From NCBI GenBank assembly GCA_024280885.1, contig JAJRPF010000066.1, positions 1 to 64,000 of the forward strand: a stretch of 64,000 bases of DNA, in the 5' to 3' direction. This DNA comes from Planctomycetota bacterium. GTDB lineage: Bacteria; Planctomycetota; JAJSAM01; JAJVHW01. This document shows positions 26,059 through 36,166 of this stretch, one piece after another; the first letter of the stretch is position 1; the number at the start of each line of letters is the position of its first letter. Under the pieces are notes generated by a model. It was not told the DNA's origin, ran no database searches, and saw nothing but the letters and a program-made list of their open reading frames with translations. The translations under genes were made by a program, and so were the position numbers.

Positions 26059-26336
26059 TCGGAGGGGCCCCGTTGACGGCTCCACTGCTCTGACTCCGAC
26101 GCCGACACGATTGCTGCAGTGCGTCTGCGGCTGCGTGTTCGCCTGCTGGGTGGCTCGGACTGGGCGCGCTCTCGCTTGAGTTCTCGAGCCTGTGCGTGCC
26201 ACCGCTGCCGGGCGCGGCTCCAGCCTCCGTCCATCGGCCGAGCCACATCCGATCCTTTTCGGACGTCGTCCGTTAGGTTGCACAGGAGCGGTGTGTCCGG
26301 CGTGCACACCTGTGTTCCACTTTCGCCAGGGTGACC

Positions 26337-27419
26337 ATGACCGACCGCGACGCGACCGAAAGCACCTCCTCGTTCCTCTCCGCCTGGCTTGCCGGTGGGC
26401 TGCTCGTGGTCGTGGGACTGCAAGTCTTCGCCGCGTGGCAGACGCGCAGCGTCATCGATCGGATGGAATCCACCGCCGTCCGCCTCGACCATCGCATGGA
26501 GACCACGGCGGCGCGGCTCGAGAAGGCCGCTATTCAGACGGAGCAGGTGGCGCGGCAGGTGCAGGCGCTGCAGACCCGCGTGCAGCGGATCCAAGTCGTC
26601 GCCGATGACTGGGAGTTTCTCGTTGACGAGGTCCAGAAGGTCGCGCGGCTTCAGCGCGAACTGATCAAGAGCCTGGAGGACAGGGAGGGCTTCGATGTCG
26701 GAGCGTTGCCGCAGCCGGTCGATCTCGACTGGACGCAACCCGCGCTCCACGACGCTGCGCGCGTCGGTGCCGCGTCGATCGGCATCGAACTGACCGACAC
26801 CGAGGTGCGCGTGCCTGCGCGCCTGTTACTGAAGCAGGGCATCCTCGAGTACTTCGCCGTTCTGAAGGGCGGCAAGGAGCACGAGGCGCTGGTCTCGCTC
26901 GTCGGCAACCTCGGGCCCGACGACCGGCGACCAAAGGATTTCGGCATCAAACTCAATAACGCCATTCAAGCGCTCGGCGTGAAGCGTGGCCGGGGGATCC
27001 GTTTCACGCCGAATGGAACGCGGCCCGCCGTGGGCCAGACGCTCTACCTCTTTCTGGAGTGGGAGGAAGCAGGCGAGCAGGTGATCGTGCGCGCCGAGGA
27101 CCTTGTGTGGGACCGGATGCGCGACGTTCAGATGCCGCACGACTCATGGGTCTTCGTCGGGTCGAGCTTCGTCCCCGGAGACGAAGAAGGCGAACTGCTC
27201 TTCGCGGCGGACCTGACCGCCGAAGCCGTCGCCACGTACTCTGCGCTGAACACAATCATCGATACGACCGCCCCGGGAGCGCAGGACGACACCGTGTTCA
27301 TCGTTGCGGGTCCGCGCGTCCCCGAGGGCGTCGACAAGGTGACGTTCATCATCCGGACGATCGATCGCGAGCCTACACGGACGTTCGCGACCCCCACGGG
27401 CGAGCGCGATGGGGAGTAG
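26337..27419 (+). CDS. Hypothetical membrane-anchored protein with coiled coil
   Basis: From the ATG at 26337 (AGGGTG just upstream; the in-frame GTG at 26331 is an alternative) this is 360 residues. A single transmembrane helix (about 14-38, Trp-Leu-Ala-Gly-Gly-Leu-Leu-Val-Val-Val) is followed by a coiled-coil region of about 65 residues with Arg-Met-Glu-(S/T)-Thr-Ala repeats. A C-terminal soluble domain of about 220 residues contains Leu-Leu-Lys-Gln-Gly-Ile-Leu-Glu-Tyr and two predicted beta-rich parts. It ends one base before the next ATG. No family is recognised. It appears to start an operon with the next two genes. A TTAGGTT box near 26271 could be its -10. Confidence 0.7.
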   Translation: MTDRDATESTSSFLSAWLAGGLLVVVGLQVFAAWQTRSVIDRMESTAVRLDHRMETTAARLEKAAIQTEQVARQVQALQTRVQRIQVVADDWEFLVDEVQKVARLQRELIKSLEDREGFDVGALPQPVDLDWTQPALHDAARVGAASIGIELTDTEVRVPARLLLKQGILEYFAVLKGGKEHEALVSLVGNLGPDDRRPKDFGIKLNNAIQALGVKRGRGIRFTPNGTRPAVGQTLYLFLEWEEAGEQVIVRAEDLVWDRMRDVQMPHDSWVFVGSSFVPGDEEGELLFAADLTAEAVATYSALNTIIDTTAPGAQDDTVFIVAGPRVPEGVDKVTFIIRTIDREPTRTFATPTGERDGE

Positions 27420-28436
27420 ATGAGTCCGCGCGTCAGCACGCTCGCGTTGGCGGGGCGCGTCGTTCGCGCCGCCCGTACGCGCCTCTCGTGGTCACGCGTA
27501 CTCGAGGCAGCGACCACCGGCGCTCTGGTCGGCGGTGGACTCGCCGCAGCGGGCGGCTTCGTCGCCTTGGCGTATAGGCCCTCGGTCGAATCGGCGCTCT
27601 GGCTGCTATGGCTACCGGTTGCCGGAGGAGCCGTTGGTGCGGTCCGCGGCTTTAGCGGACGCCCGGACACCGCGGTGTCCGCGCTCGCGGTCGATCGGGC
27701 CGCTGGTGCGCACGAGGCCTTCACATCCGCGCTCACGGCGTCGGATGCGGCCCCGATGATGCGCGAACTGGCTGCGCGCTACGGCCTGACGGCGCTCGCA
27801 GATCGCTCGATCAGCGACTTGTTGCCGATCGCAGCGCCGAAGCGCGCCGCGCCCGCGGCGGTGGTGATCGCGCTGGCGCTCGCCCTAGCGGTGATGGGCG
27901 GCCCCCCCGATGCCGAGGCCGGCAGCGCGTCCAGAGCATCGGAGTTGGTGCGTCTTCCGGCGGCGTCCTCCGACCCAGCAGCAGGCGGCGGTCGCTCGGG
28001 AGAGGCTCCGCGCGAGGGGAGCGTGCCTGTTCCCGGGACATCGTCCGACGTCGCCAACAGACCCCGCGTCTCGCCGGATAACGCGCACGCATCGGACGTC
28101 CCCGGACTGGGCGCGGCGGAGTTGCGGCAACTGGCGGAGGAGCTTGCCGCCCGCGGTGTCGCGGGCGGCGAGGCGGCGCTCGCGGCGCTGGCACGAGGCG
28201 ACCGCGAAGCGGCGGAGCTGGCCCTGCGCAGCGCGTTGGCAGCCCGTGGAGACGGGAGCGGGACCGAAGCTGGAGCCGGGCGAGAGTCAGGCTCGGAGTC
28301 GCCCGGCGCGCGCAGTGCGCCCGGTGGTTGGTCGGTGGGAGCGTGGCCGCTCCGGTACGATCGAGAGGTTCGCGCCTGGATGCGGCGTCAGGTCGCCGTC
28401 GATCGGCGCGCGAACCCACGAGGAGATGAGCGGTGA
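27420..28436 (+). CDS. Hypothetical multi-pass membrane protein with low-complexity C-terminus
   Basis: This 338-residue protein begins directly after the preceding stop. It has three hydrophobic stretches (about 35-52, 58-78 and 144-160). The segment between the second and third includes Ala-Val-Asp-Arg-Ala-Ala-Gly-Ala-His-Glu-Ala-Phe, a phrase reminiscent of DUF4175-type proteins. After that the protein is Gly/Ser/Pro/Arg-rich and probably disordered, with an Ala/Glu/Leu helix near residues 230-280. It ends overlapping the GTG of the inositol-phosphate synthase gene by four bases. Function unknown. Confidence 0.65.
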   Translation: MSPRVSTLALAGRVVRAARTRLSWSRVLEAATTGALVGGGLAAAGGFVALAYRPSVESALWLLWLPVAGGAVGAVRGFSGRPDTAVSALAVDRAAGAHEAFTSALTASDAAPMMRELAARYGLTALADRSISDLLPIAAPKRAAPAAVVIALALALAVMGGPPDAEAGSASRASELVRLPAASSDPAAGGGRSGEAPREGSVPVPGTSSDVANRPRVSPDNAHASDVPGLGAAELRQLAEELAARGVAGGEAALAALARGDREAAELALRSALAARGDGSGTEAGAGRESGSESPGARSAPGGWSVGAWPLRYDREVRAWMRRQVAVDRRANPRGDER

Positions 28437-29782
28437 CGCGCAAGATCGGAGTCTGGATCGTCGGAGCCTACGGTAACGTCGCCACGTGCGCGGTGGCCGG
28501 CGCGGCTGCGGTCGCGCGTGGCCTCACGCCGACGACCGGCCTGGTGACCGAGACGCGCGAGTTGCGCGAGCTCGATCTTGTCCCGCTCTCGGACCTCGTC
28601 TTCGGCGGGCACGAGATCCGCGAGGGCTCCATCGTGCGGACGGCCGAGGAGTTTGGTGAGCGAAACGGATTGCTCTCGCCGGCCTTGCGGCTCGCCGTGG
28701 ACGAGGATCTTCAGCGAGCCGACGCCGAGGTCCGCCCCGGAGTGCTCGTCAATCCGACCGCCGAGGTGCGCGCCATGGCGAGCTCGGACGTTGTCACTGC
28801 CGAGTCGCCGGCCGAGTTGATCGCCCGCGTTCAGGCCGACCTCCGCGACTTCCAGCAGCGCAACGAACTCGCGACCGTCATTGTCGTCAACCTGATCTCG
28901 ACCGAGGCCGACTATCGGGACTCGCCGGCTCTCGAGTCGCTGGCGGCGTTTCGCGCGGCGTTGGATACGCGACCCGGTTCCTTGCCGGATGAAGAGTCTG
29001 GGCCGGATAAAGCGTGTCCGCGGAGTGAAGAGGTCGCCGGCGCGACCGGCATCCCGAGCTCGGTGCTCTATGCGTTTGCCGCCGTGGACGCAGGTTTCCC
29101 CTTCGTCGACTTCACCCCCGCCGTGGCGAGCGGCGCCGCCCCCGTCCGCGAGACGGCCCTTGCGCGGGGCGTCCCGTTCATGGGGCGCGACGGCAAGACC
29201 GGCGAGACGCTCGTCAAGACGGTGCTGGCGCCGATGTTCCTGGCGCGCCACTTTCGCGTGCTCTCGTGGGAGGGCGCGAACATGCTCGGCAACCGCGATG
29301 GGGCCGTCTTGCAAGGCTCCGGAGCGCTGGCCTCGAAGGTCCGGGACAAGGACGAGGCGCTGCGCAAGATCCTAGGTGACCGTGACGATCTCCACTCGTC
29401 GGTGCGGATCGACTATGTGCCCTCGCTCAAGGACTGGAAGCAGGCGTACGACTTCATCCACTTCGAGGGTTTCCTCGGCGCACGGATGCAGATGCACTTC
29501 CTCTGGCAGGGCTGTGACTCCGCGCTCGCCGCGCCGCTCGTTCTCGATCTCGTGCGAATGACCGATCTTGCGCAGCGCCGCGGCGAGGTCGGGACGCTGC
29601 CGCAACTCGCCTGCTTCTTCAAGTCGCCGGTCGATGTCGAGGAGCAGGGCTTCGCCGCCCAGATGGAGCTCCTCCACGATTACGTCGAGCGCGTCCGCGC
29701 TGAGCGCGCCGTCTGCGCCGACGAACCCACCGACTCCCCGGCACGCCGCCGCCGCCGCCCCGCTCCGTCACGGCGTACCTGA
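28433..29782 (+). CDS. ino1: Inositol-3-phosphate synthase family protein
   Basis: This 449-residue protein is a NAD-dependent isomerase of the myo-inositol-1-phosphate synthase family, which converts glucose 6-phosphate to inositol 3-phosphate for inositol lipids or solutes. It has an N-terminal dinucleotide-binding segment (Val-Gly-Ala-Tyr-Gly-Asn-Val-Ala). The family core appears as Gly-Lys-Thr-Gly-Glu-Thr-Leu-Val-Lys-Thr, then Val-Leu-Ser-Trp-Glu-Gly-Ala-Asn-Met-Leu-Gly-Asn-Arg-Asp-Gly, and a catalytic region around Lys-Asp-Lys-Asp-Glu-Ala. The GTG start overlaps the upstream stop (GTGA) and has AGGAGA before it. The last ~25 residues are an Arg/Pro/Ser-rich tail. The exact reaction has not been shown for this sequence. 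Confidence 0.85.
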   Translation: MTRKIGVWIVGAYGNVATCAVAGAAAVARGLTPTTGLVTETRELRELDLVPLSDLVFGGHEIREGSIVRTAEEFGERNGLLSPALRLAVDEDLQRADAEVRPGVLVNPTAEVRAMASSDVVTAESPAELIARVQADLRDFQQRNELATVIVVNLISTEADYRDSPALESLAAFRAALDTRPGSLPDEESGPDKACPRSEEVAGATGIPSSVLYAFAAVDAGFPFVDFTPAVASGAAPVRETALARGVPFMGRDGKTGETLVKTVLAPMFLARHFRVLSWEGANMLGNRDGAVLQGSGALASKVRDKDEALRKILGDRDDLHSSVRIDYVPSLKDWKQAYDFIHFEGFLGARMQMHFLWQGCDSALAAPLVLDLVRMTDLAQRRGEVGTLPQLACFFKSPVDVEEQGFAAQMELLHDYVERVRAERAVCADEPTDSPARRRRRPAPSRRT

Positions 29783-29957
29783 GCTGCGTACGTGAGCTGG
29801 GCACCTGTAACGGGGGCGCTTGAACCGCGCACCCGGGCCGCGCAGGACCTCTCGCTGCGTGGAGGAGTCGCCGTCGGTCTGTCATCGCCGCACCGTTGGG
29901 CTTGTCGCCGGGATTGCCACGACAGGCTGATAGGTTGACGCGCCGCGGCGCCACGGC

Positions 29958-31220
29958 ATGCGAATCCTCTACGTCTCCTGCCATCCCCACCTCCGAACGG
30001 ACTCGAACGCCGGGTACGCGACGCACATCCGCGAGACCGTGGCTGCGCTGGAACGGAGAGGACATGCGGTCGAGACGTGGATTGCCGGCGACGCGGACCG
30101 CGCGTCGGCACGTGCTGCGTCGATGGGGGCCGCGTCGACAGCGCGAGGATGGGCACCGGCGGTTTCGGTGCTGCGTCGCGTTGTTCCGAGCTTCGCCTGG
30201 CGCGGCCTTCGCGATCTTGCCCTCGTCCGTCACGCGCGCGCGATCGAACCGCGGCTGCGGGCCGAGGTCGAGCGTGTGCGACCGGACGTCATCTACGAGC
30301 GCGCGGCCTATCTGTCGTCAGCCGGTACCCGCGTGGCGGCGGCCACGAACACGCCGCTGATCCTGGAGGTCAACGCTCCGTACGTCGAGGAACGCCGCAA
30401 TCTGAACGGCCTCGGCCCGATGGACGGTGCGGGGCAGCGTTGGGAGACCGACGTCGTGAATGCGGCCGCGCTGGTCGTCACGGTCTCTTCGGTGCTTCGC
30501 GATCGGCTTGTCGAGACGGCGGGCGTACCGGGTGCCCGTGTCCGTGTGCAGCCCAATGGCGTCGACATGGGGCGCTTTCACGCGGGCGTTCCCTCGGCCC
30601 GCGTCGCGGTCGGGCTCCCCGAGGATGCGTTCGTGGTCTGCTTCGTCGGTTCGTTCATTCGCTGGCATCGCCTCGAGATCCTGATCGACGCGGTTGCGGC
30701 GTTGGCTGACTCCGGGGCACCCGCGTACGCGCTCCTTGTCGGCGATGGCGACGTGCGCGGCGAACTCGAAGCACGCGCAGAGCAGCGCGGCGTAGCGGAC
30801 CGCATTCGCTTCACGGGAACGCTTCCTTTCGAGGCCGTCCCCGCGCACATACAGGCTGCCGACGTCTGCGTCATCCCGGGGCACGCGTGGTATTGCTCGC
30901 CGATCAAACTCTTCGAGTACGGCGGAGTGGGAAAGGCCGTGATCTCGCTCGACTCGGCCCCCGTGCGAGAGGTCGCCGAGGTCGGGCGCGATTGCCGGAC
31001 CTTCGACGGCTCGGCCGGTGATCTGGAGTCGGAGCTTCGGCGCCTGATGTTGCAGCCCGACGTGCGCGCCGACCTCGCCGCCAATCTGCATCGGGCTGTC
31101 GCGCAGCGATTCACATGGGATGCCGCCGCGACCCGCATCGAACGCTGGATGGTCGAGGTGACGGACGCTCCCGAGGCTACTGCGGATCGCGACACCGCGC
31201 CGCGCGCCATCCTTCCATGA
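29958..31220 (+). CDS. Family 4 glycosyltransferase
   Basis: This 420-residue GT-B fold enzyme likely transfers a sugar from a nucleotide donor in glycolipid or exopolysaccharide synthesis. The N-terminal domain opens with Arg-Ile-Leu-Tyr-Val-Ser-Cys-His-Pro and a Gly-Tyr-Ala-Thr-His-Ile loop typical of GT4. The C-terminal domain has Asn-Gly-Val-Asp-Met-Gly-Arg-Phe, Val-Gly-Asp-Gly, Arg-Ile-Arg-Phe-Thr-Gly-Thr-Leu-Pro and the donor-binding segment Lys-Leu-Phe-Glu-Tyr-Gly-Gly-Val-Gly-Lys-Ala. In this last segment the usual Glu-x7-Glu is partly changed. A TAGGTT -10 at 29931 gives a short leader. It follows the inositol phosphate synthase gene, so a role in inositol glycolipid synthesis is possible but unproven. 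Confidence 0.87.
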   Translation: MRILYVSCHPHLRTDSNAGYATHIRETVAALERRGHAVETWIAGDADRASARAASMGAASTARGWAPAVSVLRRVVPSFAWRGLRDLALVRHARAIEPRLRAEVERVRPDVIYERAAYLSSAGTRVAAATNTPLILEVNAPYVEERRNLNGLGPMDGAGQRWETDVVNAAALVVTVSSVLRDRLVETAGVPGARVRVQPNGVDMGRFHAGVPSARVAVGLPEDAFVVCFVGSFIRWHRLEILIDAVAALADSGAPAYALLVGDGDVRGELEARAEQRGVADRIRFTGTLPFEAVPAHIQAADVCVIPGHAWYCSPIKLFEYGGVGKAVISLDSAPVREVAEVGRDCRTFDGSAGDLESELRRLMLQPDVRADLAANLHRAVAQRFTWDAAATRIERWMVEVTDAPEATADRDTAPRAILP

Positions 31221-31354
31221 AGGCGGTCCCCGGCCCCGGGTACTCTTGCGCCTCGCGCGCCAAGAGTGCGTGACACGTCAGCGACCCCGTCTCTTCAGCG
31301 ACTCGGTTTCTTCTGCGACCCCTTCTCCAGAGTTCGGACCCGGGAGTTTCCCCT

Positions 31355-32821
31355 ATGTGTGGCGTGATCGGTGTGATCGGCCAAGGCCCCGTGATCGGTG
31401 AGATCGCAGATGCCCTCCTCTTCATCCAACACCGTGGGCAGGACGCGGCCGGCGCGGCCACGTTCGACGGCAAGACGTTTCGCTCGACGAAGGGCATGGG
31501 GCTCGTCCGCGAGGTCTTCGCGAAGGAGGACCTGGGCCGCTTCGTGGGCCACATGGGGATCGGACACGTCCGCTACCCGACCATCGGTGACGGTGGCGTC
31601 GAGGACGCGCAGCCCTTCGAGGTGAACAGTCCGTTCGGGATCGTGATGGCCCACAACGGGAACCTCACGAATTTCAAGCCGCTGCGCGACGAGCTGATGA
31701 CCCGATCGCGGCGTTACGTGGGCTCGAATTGCGATGTCGAGGTGATCCTCAACGTCTTCGCCGATTACCTCACGCGGGCAATCCCCGACGGCGACTGCGA
31801 CGATCCGCGCGACGCTGTCTTCGAGGCGGTCGCCGGTACGTTCAACCGCTGTCGCGGATCGTATTCGGTCGTGTCGCTCGTGGCGGGCGTCGGCCTCGTC
31901 GCGTTCCGCGATCCCTACGGGATCAAGCCGCTCATCTACGGTCGCAAGCGCGACGGAGATGGCTGGCGCTACATGTTCGCATCGGAGTCGTGCGCCCTCG
32001 TCTCACTTGAGTACGAGGTCGTGCGCGACGTGCTCCCCGGCGAAGCCGTGATCGTGCGTCCGGGCGAGGAGCCCGAGTTCCGCCAGGTCGCCGAGGCGCG
32101 TCCGAACCTCTGCATCTTCGAGTTCATCTACTTCGCGCGCCCCGACTCGATGATCGACGGGATCAGCGTCTACAAGGCGCGGCTGCGCCTCGGCGAAGCG
32201 CTCGCCCGTCGGTGGGGCGAGAAGCAGATCGATGTCGACACTGTCATTCCCGTGCCTGACTCGTCGCGTCCGTGCGCGCAGCAGATGGCGTTTGAGCTCG
32301 GTAAGCCATTCCGCGAAGGGCTTCTCAAGAATCGCTACATCGGGCGTACGTTCATCATGCCCGGGAACGAGAACCGGCGGCGGGGCATCCGTCACAAACT
32401 CTCTCCCGTGCGGCTCGAGATCGAGGGCAAGCGCGTGCTGCTCGTCGATGACTCCATCGTCCGCGGAAACACGTCAGAGCAGATCATCGCCATGGTGCGT
32501 GACACGGGTGCCACCGAAGTCCACATGGCGTCGTCCTGCCCTCCGCTCCGCTATCCCTGCGTCTATGGCGTCGACATGAGCACCAAGAGCGAGTTCGTGG
32601 CCGCCGGTCGCGACAACGACGGCATTCGCGATCGAATTGGCGCCGACTCGTTGCTCTACCAATCGCTCGACGACATGGTCGAGGCCGTCGGGGCGCCTGA
32701 CGACGAGGTGCCGCGCACCTTCTGCAAGGCGTGCATGGACGGCGAGTACCCGACGGGCGACGTGACGCCCGAGGTCTTGGATCGGATCGAGCGCGAGCGC
32801 CTCGAAGCGCCTTCCTTCTGA
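31355..32821 (+). CDS. purF: Amidophosphoribosyltransferase
   Basis: This 488-residue enzyme makes phosphoribosylamine from PRPP and glutamine, the committed step of purine synthesis. The N-terminal nucleophile is Cys2 (Met-Cys-Gly-Val-Ile-Gly), followed by the glutaminase motif His-Arg-Gly-Gln-Asp. The C-terminal phosphoribosyltransferase domain has the PRPP loop Val-Leu-Leu-Val-Asp-Asp-Ser-Ile-Val-Arg-Gly-Asn-Thr. Near the end, Cys-Lys-Ala-Cys-Met-Asp-Gly-Glu-Tyr-Pro-Thr is the Cys pair of the Fe-S (Bacillus-type) enzymes. Cys2 being second means little propeptide is removed. GGGAG lies 8 nt before the start. Confidence 0.97.
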   Translation: MCGVIGVIGQGPVIGEIADALLFIQHRGQDAAGAATFDGKTFRSTKGMGLVREVFAKEDLGRFVGHMGIGHVRYPTIGDGGVEDAQPFEVNSPFGIVMAHNGNLTNFKPLRDELMTRSRRYVGSNCDVEVILNVFADYLTRAIPDGDCDDPRDAVFEAVAGTFNRCRGSYSVVSLVAGVGLVAFRDPYGIKPLIYGRKRDGDGWRYMFASESCALVSLEYEVVRDVLPGEAVIVRPGEEPEFRQVAEARPNLCIFEFIYFARPDSMIDGISVYKARLRLGEALARRWGEKQIDVDTVIPVPDSSRPCAQQMAFELGKPFREGLLKNRYIGRTFIMPGNENRRRGIRHKLSPVRLEIEGKRVLLVDDSIVRGNTSEQIIAMVRDTGATEVHMASSCPPLRYPCVYGVDMSTKSEFVAAGRDNDGIRDRIGADSLLYQSLDDMVEAVGAPDDEVPRTFCKACMDGEYPTGDVTPEVLDRIERERLEAPSF

Positions 32822-33107
32822 GACTCGTCTTCGCCTCGCCGCTTCAAGTTCCGCGCCAGTTCGACCTCTGTGCAGGTTCGACCTCATGGATCTGGCGATA
32901 GCGGCGCCGCGCTGACGCTGGAGATTGTCGGAAGTTTTTCTAAGACACTCCTGCGCTCAGCGGAGTCCGCGCGCGCGCGAACTCCGCTCGCCGTGGGGGT
33001 GGCGGGCGTCCCCCCGGATCTCGTAGAGTGTTGGGTGTCGAGGCGGGACAGACGAACTTCGCAGTCGCCTGGGGATGCGTTTCTGGGGCGCCTCGACGGG
33101 AGGATCC

Positions 33108-36100
33108 ATGATGCGCCGCTTCTTGCGTACAGCCTTGACCGCGCTCGCGCTGTGTGGAGCCGCCGCCGCGGTGCCCGCGCGTGCTGGCGAGATACGGGTC
33201 TTCGAGCCGAATGCGCACTCGCTCACCGGGGAACTCGCTGCGGCGGAAGAGCATTACGTCCCCATGGACTTGCCGGCTGGCACGTTGCTCACGTTTCAAT
33301 TCCGGCGCAACAAGAAGGCCGACAAGAACAGTGCCTTCGTGCCGGATGCGGAACTCGTCGGGCCCGACGGGAGCACGGTCTCGATCCCGAGTGCGTTGCT
33401 CAACGCGAAGAAGGGCTTCGACGTGAAGAAGCTCCCGATCGCGACGACCGGGCGTCACGTGCTCATCCTCCGCGGACTGGGTGGGTCTTCCGGGCCGTAT
33501 GCGCTGAAGGTCAAGGCCAAGTATCCGAAGAAGCTGCAGGGCGTACTCGACGGTGTCACCGTTCTCGACGGGGCCGAGGGGCCGCTCGAGATCCCTTTCG
33601 CCGCGAAGCCGGGGACGAAGGTCGGCGCCACGGTTTCGGGCTCGAAGGGCGGAGCCGTCCCGGATCTGCCGCGCGTTCGTCAGCCCAACGGGAACGCGTT
33701 TGGGCCCCCGCAACAGAAGGGGAAGAAGACCGGCTTCACGTTCAAGAACTTCGAACAGCGCGGTGGTGAGTTCGGCACATATGCCGTGACGTTCTCCATC
33801 GACCCCGAGACGGCGGCGGGCGAGCGCTCGTTCAAGTACAAGGTCAGCTTCAAGTTCCCGAAGGCGCCGAAGGCGAAATTGGTCTACGGCGATCTGGTCA
33901 TCGAGCCACTCGTGACTTCGATCTCGCCCAACGACGTGCCCGTCTCGGTCAGCGTCGTGCAACTCCAGGTCACGGGACGCTTCTTCCAGCCTGCGGCGCG
34001 GCTCTTTCTGAAGATGGCCGGGGAGCCTGATTGGGTGCCCGAGGGGCAGACCGCCACCAGCGCTGGAATCACTGCTCCGATCGTCACGCTGGGACGCTCA
34101 CCTGGACTCTGGGACGTCGTCGCTGCCAATCCCTCAGGTGGGCAGCGCGTCTCGTCGCGGGCACTGCTGGTGCGACCGCCGACTCCGATGGTCACGGGCG
34201 TCGAGCCGGGGTTCACCGTGGACGACCGAACAGAGGCCACCGTCACGTTGACGGGAACGCAACTCGCACGCACGACGACGTTCACGTTCGAGCGCGATCT
34301 GCCGGGTGGCGGTCGCGAGGTGATCGTGCCGACCAACGTGCAGACAGCACCGACGGGGGCCGGCGTAGCGGTCACGATCAGCCCGCTGCGGCGTCCGCTG
34401 GGTCTCTACGATGTGACGGCCGTCAATCCCGGTCCGACACCGGATGTGCCTGGCTCGAACGCTACGACCGCCACGGGCGTCTTCGAGATCCGCAACGCGC
34501 CCCCGCGCATCGCTGCCAGCACGCCGGACCGCAACCTCTCCGGAGGCGATTTCCAGATGACGATCGACGGTGCCGAGTTCGAGGCGGGCGCCCAGGTCGT
34601 GCTCCGCAGACCGGCCCAAGGCGACGTCCGCGGTCGCTTCGTGCGGATCAACGGCGCTGGCACGCAGATCACGGTCACCTTCGACATGGACGGGAAGGCG
34701 CTCGGTTCGTGGAGTCTCGTAGTCGAGAACCCGGATACGCAACAGGCGACGCGCACCGACGCGTTCTCGGTTCCGTCGCTGTCAACGAGTGCGTCGCTGA
34801 CCAACAACGTTCTCGGCGAGCCGGCGATGGATCTCGCGGCCGAACACGATCTTGGACTCGCGGTGTGGTTGGAGTCCGACGAGGGCGGAACTGGCGGAAC
34901 GTCCTGGAAGGTGATGGGCCGCGTCTTCGACTCGTTCCTGAACACGTGGGCCGGGAACGCCTTCCCGGTCTCCACGGCGTCCAAGAATGCGGCGAGCAAG
35001 CGCTATGTGACAGTGTCCTACAACCCCGACGTCGATCAGTGGCTGGTCGTCTGGACGGAACACACCTTCGCGGGCTCCGTCAATGAGCGCACGCGCGCCG
35101 GACTCACCCCCACGTCGGGGACCATCTACCAGATCTACGGTCGGCGAGTGAACACGAGCGGTGGACTCGTCGGGAGCGAGATCGACTTCATTGACAGCTC
35201 GGCATCTGCCACCGGCGGCGGTCAGGTGTACGACACGTTCGAGTACTTCAATCCGCAGGTGGTCTACGCGCCGTGGGACGGCAACTGGTACCTGACGTTC
35301 TCGCAGCAGTGGGACAGCATCTCCGTCGTCAATCCTGGTCAGTCGACCGAGTACGTCAATGACGATTGGGACGTCTTCGTGTGGCGCCTCGACAAGAATG
35401 ATCCGCGGCTCGATCCCAACTTCCACCGCGTAGTCCACCGAACCGAGAACCACGAGGGCGATTGCCTCGCCGCCGTCGATGCCGATCGCGATCAGCTCTT
35501 CATCGTCGGGTCGTGTGACTCGCGGGGTATCGGGGCTCTGAACCCACGCGAGATCGAGGCGAAGTGGAGCACGACGTCGAGGATCGAGCCCGGCATCGGC
35601 GGCAGCAACGCCAGTCCGTCCGGCGTCTTGCAGCTCACGTCGCGGGCGACGGGCGAGGTCGAGAACTTCACGAATCCGCGCCCGGCGTACAACACCACCG
35701 CGGCCGAGTACGTGACCGTCTACGAACGCATCGACGAGGGCGGCTCCGGGAAGAAGGAGATCCGCGCAGCACGCGTCGACGCGGTGGGGCGCTCGGTCGT
35801 CGGATCGGAGATCGTGATCGCGACCGACGCATCCAACGATCTGATCCTTCCGCGGGTGGTCTACAACGCTGACGCCGACGAGTACCTCGTGACGTGGACC
35901 GTGGATGATGCTGGCGGCACGCCCCGCGCTCGCGGGCAGCGCCTGAGTGGAGCGACCGCGGCGAAGGTCGGGGCGGTGCTCGACTTTGGGTCGGCCGGAT
36001 CGGGCCTCGGCTACGTCGTCGTCGACGAAGAGCGTGGATCGTACACCCGGGTGTTCGTCTCCGGCTTCGGCGCGTTCGGCGCCAACCGCTTCGGCACATC

Positions 36101-36125
36101 ACTGACGCTGGAACTCTTCGAGTAG
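33108..36125 (+). CDS. Large secreted protein with IPT/TIG domains
   Basis: This protein of about 1005 residues starts at one of two adjacent ATGs (33108/33111) after GGAGG and has a clear signal peptide (Ala-Arg-Ala-Gly cleavage). The first ~250 residues are two beta domains with Ala-Leu-Lys-Val-Lys-Ala-Lys-Tyr phrasing, like bacterial pre-peptidase (PPC) modules. At least three IPT/TIG immunoglobulin-like domains follow, each opening with a Pro-x-(V/I)-x-x-(V/I)-x-P-x-x-x motif (about 260-350, 355-460 and 465-560). The C-terminal ~430 residues are a repeat of Asp-Gln-Trp-Leu-Val-Val-Trp-Thr type beta-blades. The role is probably cell-surface adhesion or polymer binding. TAGAGT near 33026 may be the -10. 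Confidence 0.75.
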   Translation: MMRRFLRTALTALALCGAAAAVPARAGEIRVFEPNAHSLTGELAAAEEHYVPMDLPAGTLLTFQFRRNKKADKNSAFVPDAELVGPDGSTVSIPSALLNAKKGFDVKKLPIATTGRHVLILRGLGGSSGPYALKVKAKYPKKLQGVLDGVTVLDGAEGPLEIPFAAKPGTKVGATVSGSKGGAVPDLPRVRQPNGNAFGPPQQKGKKTGFTFKNFEQRGGEFGTYAVTFSIDPETAAGERSFKYKVSFKFPKAPKAKLVYGDLVIEPLVTSISPNDVPVSVSVVQLQVTGRFFQPAARLFLKMAGEPDWVPEGQTATSAGITAPIVTLGRSPGLWDVVAANPSGGQRVSSRALLVRPPTPMVTGVEPGFTVDDRTEATVTLTGTQLARTTTFTFERDLPGGGREVIVPTNVQTAPTGAGVAVTISPLRRPLGLYDVTAVNPGPTPDVPGSNATTATGVFEIRNAPPRIAASTPDRNLSGGDFQMTIDGAEFEAGAQVVLRRPAQGDVRGRFVRINGAGTQITVTFDMDGKALGSWSLVVENPDTQQATRTDAFSVPSLSTSASLTNNVLGEPAMDLAAEHDLGLAVWLESDEGGTGGTSWKVMGRVFDSFLNTWAGNAFPVSTASKNAASKRYVTVSYNPDVDQWLVVWTEHTFAGSVNERTRAGLTPTSGTIYQIYGRRVNTSGGLVGSEIDFIDSSASATGGGQVYDTFEYFNPQVVYAPWDGNWYLTFSQQWDSISVVNPGQSTEYVNDDWDVFVWRLDKNDPRLDPNFHRVVHRTENHEGDCLAAVDADRDQLFIVGSCDSRGIGALNPREIEAKWSTTSRIEPGIGGSNASPSGVLQLTSRATGEVENFTNPRPAYNTTAAEYVTVYERIDEGGSGKKEIRAARVDAVGRSVVGSEIVIATDASNDLILPRVVYNADADEYLVTWTVDDAGGTPRARGQRLSGATAAKVGAVLDFGSAGSGLGYVVVDEERGSYTRVFVSGFGAFGANRFGTSLTLELFE

Positions 36126-36166
36126 CGCGCTCCCCGTTCGGAGGAACGGCGTCAGGCCCTACAACG

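Noticed and set aside
32958-32988. Hairpin after purF (AGCGGAGT...ACTCCGCT) as terminator
   Set aside because: The stem is short and the inner GC repeat gives many alternative pairings, with no T tract after it; support is too weak for a feature.
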